Origin: Cellulomonas sp. 73-92
GTDB lineage: Bacteria; Actinomycetota; Actinomycetes; Actinomycetales; Cellulomonadaceae
Direction: 5' to 3'
DNA: 64,000 bases
NCBI RefSeq assembly: GCF_001898175.1
Contig: NZ_MKTH01000002.1
Span: forward strand, 62,001 to 126,000
In this document: piece after piece, positions 56,030 through 64,000 of the stretch
Position numbering within the stretch: position 1 is the first letter of the stretch
Layout of the letters: every line of letters starts with the position of its first letter
Position numbers and translations under genes: made by a program
Notes under the pieces: model-generated
What the model saw: only the letters and a program-made list of their open reading frames with translations
What the model was told of the DNA's origin: nothing
Databases searched by the model: none

Positions 56030-56386
56030 TCAGGCCGGGTCGATCGTCGTGCGGTCGCGGTCGCCGTGGCGCAGGCGCTGGCGCGCGTTCCAGTCCCGGA
56101 CGCGCTGCGGGTAGCCGACGCGCTGCACGTCGTACACTGGGATGCCCAGGTCGCGGGCGATCTGGGCGGCGGTGCGCGGGTCCGGCACCCGGCGCCGCGT
56201 CCACTCGCCGTCCGTCGCGACGAGCATCACGGTGGTCGGTGTCACCGTGGTCGCCGGCTCGACGTAGGCCTCGACGCCGACGCGCGTCGCGACGAAGTCC
56301 TTGAGGTGCGCCAGCGTCGCCTCACGCGCCTCGCGCGTCGATGCCTCGCCCGCTGGGGCCGGCTTGCGCCGGCGGAACCACGCCAT
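56030..56386 (-). CDS. Small conserved-looking protein of unknown function (118 aa)
   Basis: A soluble basic protein starting MAWFRRRKPAPAG, then a helical ATLAHLKDFVATRVGVEAYV (20 residues), beta strands TTVMLVATDGEWTRRRVP and a C-terminal ARDLGIPVYDVQRVGYPQRV (20 residues). It has no recognised domain and no cysteine. ATG 56386 is fixed by TACCCT 7 nt upstream; the ORF continues to 56521 without support. Position between pepA and the E3/E2 genes is common for such small proteins in related genomes, to my recollection. Confidence 0.7.
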   Translation of the reverse strand: MAWFRRRKPAPAGEASTREAREATLAHLKDFVATRVGVEAYVEPATTVTPTTVMLVATDGEWTRRRVPDPRTAAQIARDLGIPVYDVQRVGYPQRVRDWNARQRLRHGDRDRTTIDPA

Positions 56387-56393
56387 GCGGTCG

Positions 56394-56399
56394 AGGGTA
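56394..56399 (-). promoter_or_regulatory. -10 element of the 56030-56386 gene
   Basis: TACCCT on the minus strand, 7 nt (CGACCGC) before the ATG at 56386. Confidence 0.6.
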
Positions 56400-56547
56400 A
56401 CCGCCGTACCCGTGTGACCAGCGCGGTAAGTGATGGGACGAATGTCTCGCAGGTCACAGCGGGACGCGTTCGTTCCTGACGTGCGGCAATGACAAGATGG
56501 ACTTTGGTCCTTGATTCCCACATCCCCCGAAACCTGAGGAGCAGGCT

Positions 56548-57921
56548 GTGGCCGACACCGGCACCTTCGACATCGTCGTCCTGGGCGGAGGGAGCGGGGG
56601 CTACGCCACCGCCCTGCGCGCCTCGCAGCTGGGCAAGTCGGTGGCCCTGGTCGAGGCGGACAAGGTCGGCGGCACGTGCCTCCACCGCGGCTGCATCCCC
56701 ACCAAGGCCCTGCTGCACGCGGCCGAGCTCGCCGACGACGCCCGCGAAGGCGCGCGCTTCGGCGTGCACACCCAGCTCGAGAAGATCGAGATGGTCGAGG
56801 TCAACCAGTACAGGGACTCGGTGGTCGGCCGGCTCTACAAGGGCCTGCAGGGCCTGTTCACGCACCGCAGCGTGGAGATCGTCAACGGCTGGGGCACGCT
56901 GACCGGGCCCAACACGGTCCAGGTCGGCGACCGGACCCTCACCGGCGAGCACGTCGTCCTCGCGTCCGGCTCCTACGCCAAGTCGTTGCCCGGCCTCGAG
57001 ATCGGCGGCCGCGTCATCACGTCCGACCAGGCGCTGCAGCTCGACTGGATCCCGCAGAGCGCGATCATCCTCGGCGGCGGCGTCATCGGCTCCGAGTTCG
57101 CCTCGGTGTGGAAGTCGTTCGGCACCGACGTCACCATCGTCGAGGCCCTGCCGCACCTCCTGCCCAACGAGGACGAGTCGCTCAGCAAGGCGTTCGAGCG
57201 CCAGGTCCGCAAGCGGGGCATCAACTTCTCCGTCGGCGTCCGCTTCGCGGGCGTCTCGCAGACCGACAGCGGCGTGCACGTGTGGCTCGAGGACGGCAAG
57301 ACGTTCGACGCCGACCTGCTGCTCGTCGCCGTCGGCCGCGGCCCCGCGACCGCCAACCTCGGCTACGAGGGCCAGGGCATCACGCTGGACCGCGGCTTCG
57401 TCATCACCGACGAGCGGCTGCGCACCGGCGTGGGCAACATCCGCGCGGTCGGCGACATCGTGCCCGGCCTGCAGCTGGCCCACCGCGGGTTCGCGCAGGG
57501 CATCTTCGTCGCCGAGGACATCGCCGGCCTGTCCCCGGCGCCCATCGTCGAGAGCGGCATCCCGCGCGTCACGTACTCCAACCCCGAGGTCGCCTCCGTC
57601 GGCCTCACCGAGGCGAAGGCCCGCGAGGTCTACGTGGACGTCGAGACGATCGAGTACAACCTCGGCGGCAACGGCAAGAGCCAGATCCTCGGCACCCAGG
57701 GGTTCGTCAAGCTCGTCCGGCAGAAGAACGGCCCGGTGGTCGGCGTCCACATGATCGGCGCGCGTGTCGGCGAGCTCATCGGTGAGGCGGAGCTGATCGT
57801 CAACTGGGAGGCTTACCCCGAGGACGTCGCGAGCCTGATCCACGCGCACCCGACCCAGAACGAGGCCCTCGGCGAGGCGTTCCTCGCACTGGCCGGCAAG
57901 CCGCTGCACGCGCACGCCTGA
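56548..57921 (+). CDS. lpdA: Dihydrolipoyl dehydrogenase (E3)
   Basis: A 457-residue flavoprotein disulfide reductase that reoxidises dihydrolipoyl groups of 2-oxoacid dehydrogenases with NAD+. FAD-binding GGGSGGYATALRA is at about 13-25. The redox-active disulfide GGTCLHRGCIPTK (Cys44, Cys49) is intact. NAD-binding GGGVIGSEFA and the active-site His-Glu pair HAHPTQNEALGEAF at the C-terminus are present. GTG 56548 has GGAG 7 nt upstream. It lies 24 bp before the E2 gene, so E3 and E2 are cotranscribed. Confidence 0.95.
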   Translation: MADTGTFDIVVLGGGSGGYATALRASQLGKSVALVEADKVGGTCLHRGCIPTKALLHAAELADDAREGARFGVHTQLEKIEMVEVNQYRDSVVGRLYKGLQGLFTHRSVEIVNGWGTLTGPNTVQVGDRTLTGEHVVLASGSYAKSLPGLEIGGRVITSDQALQLDWIPQSAIILGGGVIGSEFASVWKSFGTDVTIVEALPHLLPNEDESLSKAFERQVRKRGINFSVGVRFAGVSQTDSGVHVWLEDGKTFDADLLLVAVGRGPATANLGYEGQGITLDRGFVITDERLRTGVGNIRAVGDIVPGLQLAHRGFAQGIFVAEDIAGLSPAPIVESGIPRVTYSNPEVASVGLTEAKAREVYVDVETIEYNLGGNGKSQILGTQGFVKLVRQKNGPVVGVHMIGARVGELIGEAELIVNWEAYPEDVASLIHAHPTQNEALGEAFLALAGKPLHAHA

Positions 57922-57945
57922 GAACCGAAGGAGATCTGAGCCGTC

Positions 57946-59757
<1,812 letters not shown>

Positions 59758-59769
59758 CCGCAGTCTCCC

Positions 59770-59808
59770 GACGAAGGGGCGTCCCGCCGCGCGGGGCGCC
59801 CCTTCGTC
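59770..59808 (+). terminator. Terminator after the E3-E2 operon
   Basis: GACGAAGGGGCG (59770-59781) pairs perfectly with 59797-59808; the 15-nt loop can pair further. It begins 12 nt after the E2 stop. The first ten bases are identical to the terminator at 12351. Confidence 0.8.
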
Positions 59809-59884
59809 ATGCGCGCCCACCACCCCCGAGTTCCCTGAACTTCCGGTCGTGAATCGCAACGCCGACGTCAGGAAAGTGAGCATT

Positions 59885-59918
59885 GGGGGGTGGGGGCGGG
59901 GTGGGGGGCGGGGTGGGG
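59885..59918 (+). other. G-quadruplex-prone tract
   Basis: Six runs of 4-6 G (59885-59890, 59892-59896, 59898-59901, 59903-59908, 59910-59913 and 59915-59918) are separated by single T or C bases, far exceeding the usual quadruplex rule. It is on the coding strand of the epimerase gene, about 105 bp before its start. Confidence 0.8.
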
Positions 59919-59948
59919 TGACGGGTGACGGGCGGCCGGCGGCCGGAC

Positions 59949-59972
59949 GGGCGGCCGGGCGGCCGGGCGGCC
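59949..59972 (+). repeat. Three tandem 8-bp GGGCGGCC repeats
   Basis: Three perfect adjacent copies, with degenerate GGCGGCC units on the left (from 59931). It forms the second half of the simple-sequence promoter region of the epimerase gene. Confidence 0.75.
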
Positions 59973-60023
59973 GGACGGTGGGCACGACGCGACGGATCGG
60001 TCGGTTCCCGGCAGGATGGCGCG

Positions 60024-60923
60024 ATGCGCGTCGTCGTGGCGGGATCCCATGGGCTGATCGGATCGGCGCTCGTCGCCCACCTGCGGGGCGACGGGCACGA
60101 CGTGGTGCGCCTGGTCCGTGGCACCGCGCGGGCCGCCGACGAGCTGGCGTGGGACCCCGACCACGGGGTGCTCGACCCCGCGGGCCTGGCCGGCGCCGAC
60201 GCGGTGGTGAACCTCGCGGGCGTCAACGCGGGCTCGCGCCCGCTCACGCCGGCCCGCAAGCGCGCCGTCGTGGCGTCCCGGCTGCGCACGACGAGCCTGC
60301 TGGCCACCACCCTCGCCGCCGCACCCGACGGCCCCCGGGTGCTGCTGCAGGGCTCCGCGGTGGGCGCCTACGGGGACCGCGGCGACGACGAGCTCACCGA
60401 GGCCGAGCCCTACGGCAGCACCTTCTTCGCCGACCTCGTCGAGCGCTGGGAGGCCGCCACCGCGCCCGCCGCGGCGGCCGGCGTCCGCGTGACGCACCTG
60501 CGGACGTCGATCGTCCTGTCGCCGCACGGCGGCGCGCTCGGGCGGCTGCTGCCGCTCGTCCGGCTCGGCCTGGGCGGCCGGCTCGGCTCCGGGCGGCAGT
60601 TCTGGAGCTGGATCACGCTGCACGACGAGGTCCGCGCGATCACCCACCTGCTCGCCTCTGACGTGCCCGGGCCGGTCAACCTGGTCGCCGGCGCCGACCG
60701 CAACGCCGACGTCGTCGCCGCGCTCGCCGCGACCTGGCACCGTCCGGCGGTGCTCGCCGTGCCGGCACCGGCGCTGCGGCTGGTGCTCGGCGACTTCGCC
60801 TCGGAGGTGCTCGGCTCCGCCCGCGCCGTCCCCGCGGCGCTCACCGCGTCGGGCTTCGTGCCGGACCACCCGGACATCGCCACCGCCGCGGCATGGGTCT
60901 GGGCGGCGTCCCGGGAGCACTGA
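60024..60923 (+). CDS. TIGR01777-family NAD-dependent epimerase/dehydratase
   Basis: A 299-residue short-chain-dehydrogenase-like protein of the YfcH/TIGR01777 family. The nucleotide-binding GSHGLIGSAL is at 7-16. The family's WDP...VVNLAGVN and SAVGAYGDRG, then ERWEAATAPAAAAGVRV and WSWITLHDEVRAI, are all present. The strict YxxxK catalytic pair of classical SDR enzymes is not evident, as is normal for the family. The substrate is unknown. A CAGGAT sequence 6 nt before the ATG is a weak -10; a G-rich tract lies upstream. Confidence 0.87.
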   Translation: MRVVVAGSHGLIGSALVAHLRGDGHDVVRLVRGTARAADELAWDPDHGVLDPAGLAGADAVVNLAGVNAGSRPLTPARKRAVVASRLRTTSLLATTLAAAPDGPRVLLQGSAVGAYGDRGDDELTEAEPYGSTFFADLVERWEAATAPAAAAGVRVTHLRTSIVLSPHGGALGRLLPLVRLGLGGRLGSGRQFWSWITLHDEVRAITHLLASDVPGPVNLVAGADRNADVVAALAATWHRPAVLAVPAPALRLVLGDFASEVLGSARAVPAALTASGFVPDHPDIATAAAWVWAASREH

Positions 60924-60984
60924 GCGCGGGCCGCCGCGCAGCGGCGTCAGCCTGGCGGGCATCGACATCCACGACACCGACATC

Positions 60985-61061
60985 CGACGCCCGACGCCCG
61001 ACGCCCGACGCCCGACGCCCGACGCCCGACGCCCGACGCCCGACGCCCGACGCCCGACGCC
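60985..61061. repeat. 7-bp tandem repeat, 11 perfect copies (VNTR-like)
   Basis: CGACGCC is repeated 11 times without a mismatch over 77 bp. It lies in the 142-bp gap between the convergent epimerase gene and the kinase-like gene, whose stop codon is 5 bp beyond the last copy. The unit is not a multiple of three, so copy change inside a gene would shift frame; here it is just outside. Confidence 0.9.
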
Positions 61062-61065
61062 AGGA

Positions 61066-62208
61066 TCATGCCGTCGGCTCGCCGACAGCCCACACGCGCC
61101 ACCCGGCATCGGTCCAGCGGAGGTGAAGCACGACCGTCCGGGGCGTCGCGCCGGGCACCGTGGTGGTGCCCGACTCCCCCACCCGCCGGTAGGGGCTCGT
61201 CGCGGACGTCACCGAGACGGCGGGCTCGTCGGGGTCCGCCGCGACGAGGTCGCTCTCCTGGACGTCGACGCTCAGCCCCTCGAGGCGGTCGCCGTCGAGG
61301 GACGCGACGAGGTCCTCGTCGGCACCCAGCGCGGGGCTGCCCGCGGCATCCACCGCTCCCAGGGCGGCGGCGTCGCCGGCGCCGATGAGCGCGGCCCGCT
61401 GCCGCGTCAGCGCGGCCGCAGCCGCCTCCGGCGCCGTCCGGTCGAGCACCGGGTCCACCGCGACGGCCGCCGATGACCCGACCTGCCCGGCGGCGGCGCG
61501 GTCGACGCCCGCCGAGGGTTCGACCTGCCCAGCAACGGCGCGGTCGACAACCGGCCGCAGCAGCACGCCGCCCACCAGGGCGATGGCGACCACCACGACC
61601 GCGACGGTGCGCACGTGGGCCCGGCGGCGGGCGCGGCGCCGGGCGGCCCGCCGGGTCGGCCCCGGCAGCGCCGTGCCACCCCCGGGTGCCGGCCGCGCGG
61701 CGGGAGCCAAAAGGCTGGCGCGGGCGAGGGCACCGGCGTCGGGGATCCGGACGGCCTCGGGCTCGACCGTGCCGAAGCACACCCGCGCCACCTCGGCGCC
61801 GCTGCGGCAGCCGCGGACGAGCAGGTCCTCGAGCACCGGGCGCAGGTCGGGGCCGTCGTCGGCCTCGTCGGCCGGCCGCAGCGGCGGGGTCATCACGGAC
61901 AGGACGGTCCGCAGCAGCCCCGGGACGTCGTCGTCCGGCTCGTCGGCCCACCGCCTCGGCACGACGAGCGCCGGACGTCCCCCCGGCAGGAACCGGACGC
62001 CGTCCGGCCGAGGTGGGCCATAGGCCAACCCGGCGTCGTGGAGGGCGTCGAGCGTCTCCACCAGCGGGACGGTCACCGTCACGGCCTCCGCGTCGGTCAG
62101 CGGCACGCGAGCGCGGCGCACATCGGCGAGCGAGGGTCCGTCGTCGTCGTCCACCAGCAGCCCGCGGCGGAGCAGCGCGGCGACGGCCTCGGCCTGAGCA
62201 GGGTTCAT
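61066..62208 (-). CDS. Membrane protein with degenerate kinase-like domain
   Basis: A 380-residue protein. Residues 35-150 resemble the C-lobe of a Hanks-type kinase (VPLVETLDALHDAGLAYGPP, 20 residues, then PDGVRFLPGGRPALV), but the HRD catalytic loop, DFG and Walker-like lysine are absent, and the N-lobe is missing. A basic stretch (185-198) and one membrane helix (about 200-219) follow. The outside part starts with a doubled motif of DRAVAGQVEP/DRAAAGQVGS type and ends in an NTF2-like domain (VVLHLRWTDAGWRVWAVGEP, 20 residues). It is probably a pseudokinase-derived sensor or scaffold. ATG chosen as first in frame; ribosome site is weak. Confidence 0.65.
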   Translation of the reverse strand: MNPAQAEAVAALLRRGLLVDDDDGPSLADVRRARVPLTDAEAVTVTVPLVETLDALHDAGLAYGPPRPDGVRFLPGGRPALVVPRRWADEPDDDVPGLLRTVLSVMTPPLRPADEADDGPDLRPVLEDLLVRGCRSGAEVARVCFGTVEPEAVRIPDAGALARASLLAPAARPAPGGGTALPGPTRRAARRRARRRAHVRTVAVVVVAIALVGGVLLRPVVDRAVAGQVEPSAGVDRAAAGQVGSSAAVAVDPVLDRTAPEAAAAALTRQRAALIGAGDAAALGAVDAAGSPALGADEDLVASLDGDRLEGLSVDVQESDLVAADPDEPAVSVTSATSPYRRVGESGTTTVPGATPRTVVLHLRWTDAGWRVWAVGEPTA

Positions 62209-62318
62209 GCCGCCATCGAAGCGATGCGCGTCCGCCCTCGTCGGGGCCCGTCCACAGGCCCGCGTGGCTCCGTGGTCCTGGTCGAGGACGTCGAGGTCGG
62301 CGGGCTGATCGTCGGCGT

Positions 62319-62334
62319 CGACCCGACAGGGTCG
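62319..62334 (-). terminator. Possible terminator after the oxidoreductase gene
   Basis: CGACCC-GACA-GGGTCG: 6-bp stem, 4-nt loop, directly after the oxidoreductase stop. Weak; the rest of the 62209-62335 gap shows nothing clear. Confidence 0.3.
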
Positions 62335-62335
62335 G

Positions 62336-63364
62336 CTACGCGAGCTTGACGGCGTGCCCCTCGGCGGCGGCGACCTTCGCGGCGTCCAGCACGCGGGCGA
62401 CGTGCACCGCGTCGAGCGGGTTCACGGGGGCCGGCCCGTCCCCGGCCGCCCAGCGCACCACGGCGCGGTACAGGTCCGCGTGGCCACCGGGCGCCGCCGG
62501 CACCGGCGTCATCTCGGCGCCGCGCACCAGCCACGCCTCGTGCGGCGGCACCCCGCGCCGGGCGTCGAGCCCCTCGAAGGGCGTCGCCTCGCCCTCGAAG
62601 TGCGTGACGAGGAACGCGCCCTTGTCCCCGAGCACGCGCGTGCGGGGTCCGGGCGCGCCCACCAGCGCACCGGCGGACAGGTGGCTGATGACGGCGTGGC
62701 CCTCGGCGTCCGGCACGTGCTGGAGGGCGAGGAAGACGTCGTCGACCGCGGGCGTGGTGATCGCGCGCAGCTCCGCGGAGACGGTGGCCACCGGCCCGAA
62801 CAGCTGGATCGCCGAGTCCACCAGGTGCGAGCCGAGGTCGAGCAGCAGGCCGCCGGCATCGGGGTCGAGCTCCTTCCAGCGCTGCAGGGGCACCGGCCGG
62901 AACCTCTCCCACCGGCGCTCGAACCGGTGCACCCGGCCCAGCTCGCCGCGCTCCAGCACGGCCCGCAGGGTCAGCTGCTCGGGGTCCCAGCGGCGGTTGT
63001 GGAACACGGTGAGCCGCCCGCCGTGGCGGGTGGCCAGCCGAACCAGCTCGGACGCGGCCTTCTCCGTGGTCGCCAGCGGCTTGTCGACGAGCACGGGCAG
63101 CCCCGCGTCGAGCAGCCGGGCGACGTCCGCGGCGTGCTGGCCGGTGGGGCTGGCGACCACGACGAGGTCGAGGCCGGTCGCGTGCTGCAGCAGCCCCGGC
63201 ACATCGGGCACCACGACCGCGCGCGGCCAGTCGGCCTTGACCTGGTCGCCCCGCGTGCGCGTCACGACGACCGTGACGTGCTGGCCGACCTCCTTGAGGA
63301 GCCGGGTGTGGATCCCCCGCCCGGACGTCCCGTACCCCACCAGACCGACGCGCAGATGCTCCAC
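62336..63364 (-). CDS. Gfo/Idh/MocA-family NAD(P) oxidoreductase
   Basis: A 342-residue sugar-type dehydrogenase. The Rossmann GYGTSGRGIH is at about 10-19, the VVVASPTGQHAADV region near 66-79 and VDKPLA (usual EKP, here DKP) near 93-98. FHNRRWDPEQLTLR is typical of members acting on sugars or inositols. The likely substrate class is carbohydrate, but the exact substrate is unknown. The GTG has TAGGGT 6 nt upstream. It is divergent from lipB. Confidence 0.87.
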   Translation of the reverse strand: MEHLRVGLVGYGTSGRGIHTRLLKEVGQHVTVVVTRTRGDQVKADWPRAVVVPDVPGLLQHATGLDLVVVASPTGQHAADVARLLDAGLPVLVDKPLATTEKAASELVRLATRHGGRLTVFHNRRWDPEQLTLRAVLERGELGRVHRFERRWERFRPVPLQRWKELDPDAGGLLLDLGSHLVDSAIQLFGPVATVSAELRAITTPAVDDVFLALQHVPDAEGHAVISHLSAGALVGAPGPRTRVLGDKGAFLVTHFEGEATPFEGLDARRGVPPHEAWLVRGAEMTPVPAAPGGHADLYRAVVRWAAGDGPAPVNPLDAVHVARVLDAAKVAAAEGHAVKLA

Positions 63365-63370
63365 AGCCCC

Positions 63371-63376
63371 ACCCTA
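63371..63376 (-). promoter_or_regulatory. -10 element of the Gfo/Idh/MocA gene
   Basis: TAGGGT on the minus strand, 6 nt (GGGGCT) before the GTG at 63364. Confidence 0.6.
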
Positions 63377-63411
63377 GAGGGACGCCGTGACGACGTCCGG
63401 TCGAGCCGGGT

Positions 63412-63417
63412 TAGCCT
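63412..63417 (+). promoter_or_regulatory. -10 element of lipB
   Basis: TAGCCT followed by 6 nt (GCCCTC) and the ATG at 63424. Confidence 0.6.
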
Positions 63418-63423
63418 GCCCTC

Positions 63424-64000
63424 ATGCGGTTCGACGTGCTGGGCATCGGCGAGACCCTCCAGCCCTACGAGCCGACGTGGCAGCTGCAGCGGGAGGTCCA
63501 CGCCGCCGTCGCGGACGGCGCGCAAGAGGACACCGTGCTCCTCGTCGAGCACGAGCCCGTCTACACCGCCGGCAAGCGCACCTCCCCGCTCGACCGGCCC
63601 GTCGACGGCACCCCGGTGGTCGACGTGGACCGCGGCGGCCGCATCACGTGGCACGGCCCGGGCCAGCTCGTCGGCTACCCGATCGTCCGGCTCGCCGAGC
63701 CGATCGACGTGGTCCGCTACGTGCGCGAGCTCGAGGAGGCGCTCATCCGCACCTGCGCCGACCTGGGCCTGGCGGTGGTCCGCGTCGAGGGGCGCAGCGG
63801 GGTGTGGTTCGCCGGCCGCGACGGCGGGCACGACCGCAAGGTGGCGGCGATCGGCGTACGCGTGGCGCGCGGGGTGACGATGCACGGCTTCGCGCTCAAC
63901 TGCAGCTGCGACCTGTCGTGGTACGGCCGGATCGTGCCCTGCGGCATCCCCGACGCGGACGTGACCACGCTGTCCGCCGAGACCGGCCGGCTCGTCACCA
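63424..64000 (+). CDS. lipB: Octanoyltransferase (C-terminus beyond right edge)
   Basis: About 192 residues of lipoate-biosynthesis octanoyltransferase, which moves octanoyl from ACP to lipoyl domains. [19 protein letters not shown] is the family signature. The catalytic Lys is in [11 protein letters not shown] and the acyl-accepting Cys in [13 protein letters not shown]. The protein is complete to the right edge, where roughly the last 30-40 residues are cut off. Substrates include the lipoyl domains of the E2 protein at 57946. It is normally followed by lipA. Confidence 0.93.
   Translation, partial: MRFDVLGIGETLQPYEPTWQLQREVHAAVADGAQEDTVLLVEHEPVYTAGKRTSPLDRPVDGTPVVDVDRGGRITWHGPGQLVGYPIVRLAEPIDVVRYVRELEEALIRTCADLGLAVVRVEGRSGVWFAGRDGGHDRKVAAIGVRVARGVTMHGFALNCSCDLSWYGRIVPCGIPDADVTTLSAETGRLVT

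Overview
The window is chromosomal DNA from a very GC-rich actinobacterium. The ORF content (ParE, principal sigma factor, DUF7455, DUF4192, PknL-type kinase, class II DAHP synthase, bcc:aa3 respiratory genes, LAETG-anchored surface protein, PPi-type phosphofructokinase) points to the Micrococcales, most likely a Cellulomonas-like member of the Cellulomonadaceae. That placement rests on gene content and style only. No rRNA, tRNA, CRISPR array, transposase, integrase or phage gene was seen. The region looks like ordinary core chromosome with a few accessory islands. Layout from left to right. 1-5.4 kb: a TetR regulator cut by the left edge, an NfeD/SPFH membrane pair, a lone ABC ATPase and topoisomerase IV subunit B. 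5.6-12.3 kb: a more variable stretch with a DUF7455 protein, a PAS-GGDEF diguanylate cyclase, a 959-residue cell-wall-anchored protein, a membrane coiled-coil protein, a tandem-repeat tract and a DUF2975-XRE module with its own clustered operator. 12.4-16.3 kb: the principal sigma factor, a universal stress protein, DUF4192 and a lipoprotein. 16.3-22.8 kb: polyprenyl synthase, Rv2175c-like DNA-binding protein, LysM transglycosylase, PknL-like PASTA kinase and class II DAHP synthase, in the same order as Rv2173-Rv2178c of Mycobacterium tuberculosis. 22.8-33.6 kb: PPi-phosphofructokinase, PlsC acyltransferase, ROK glucokinase, acyl-CoA ligase, NYN-domain protein, a DEDD exonuclease/GIY-YIG fusion, an Lrp-type RAM protein, TrpD and a receiver-only protein.  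33.8-46.6 kb: the respiratory region. CtaE-QcrC-QcrA-QcrB read rightward and CtaC-CtaD-CtaF read leftward; together they encode most of the cytochrome bcc:aa3 supercomplex. Between them sit SodA, a LacI regulator, a secreted tandem esterase and a methyltransferase. A perfect DosR/DevR-type core box lies upstream of ctaC.  46.8-54.5 kb: a lysine-free cysteine-desulfurase homologue coupled to a TusA-like carrier, ErpA, glycerate kinase, NadA, a DJ-1 protein, DUF3043, PyrD and two small membrane proteins. 54.5-64 kb: PepA, dihydrolipoyl dehydrogenase and a two-lipoyl E2 acyltransferase, a G-rich tract, a TIGR01777 epimerase, an 11-copy 7-bp repeat, a kinase-like membrane protein, a Gfo/Idh/MocA oxidoreductase and LipB (cut by the right edge). 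LipB and the E2/E3 genes share lipoate metabolism. About a third of the genes have a TANNNT -10 element ending 6-8 nt before the start codon and no Shine-Dalgarno sequence, which indicates leaderless transcription and fixes several start codons. The most unusual observations are the lysine-free desulfurase/TusA pair, the DosR-type box, the secreted esterase with one dead domain, a perfect 20-bp palindrome at 42900-42919, and a long inverted repeat at 28462-28540.
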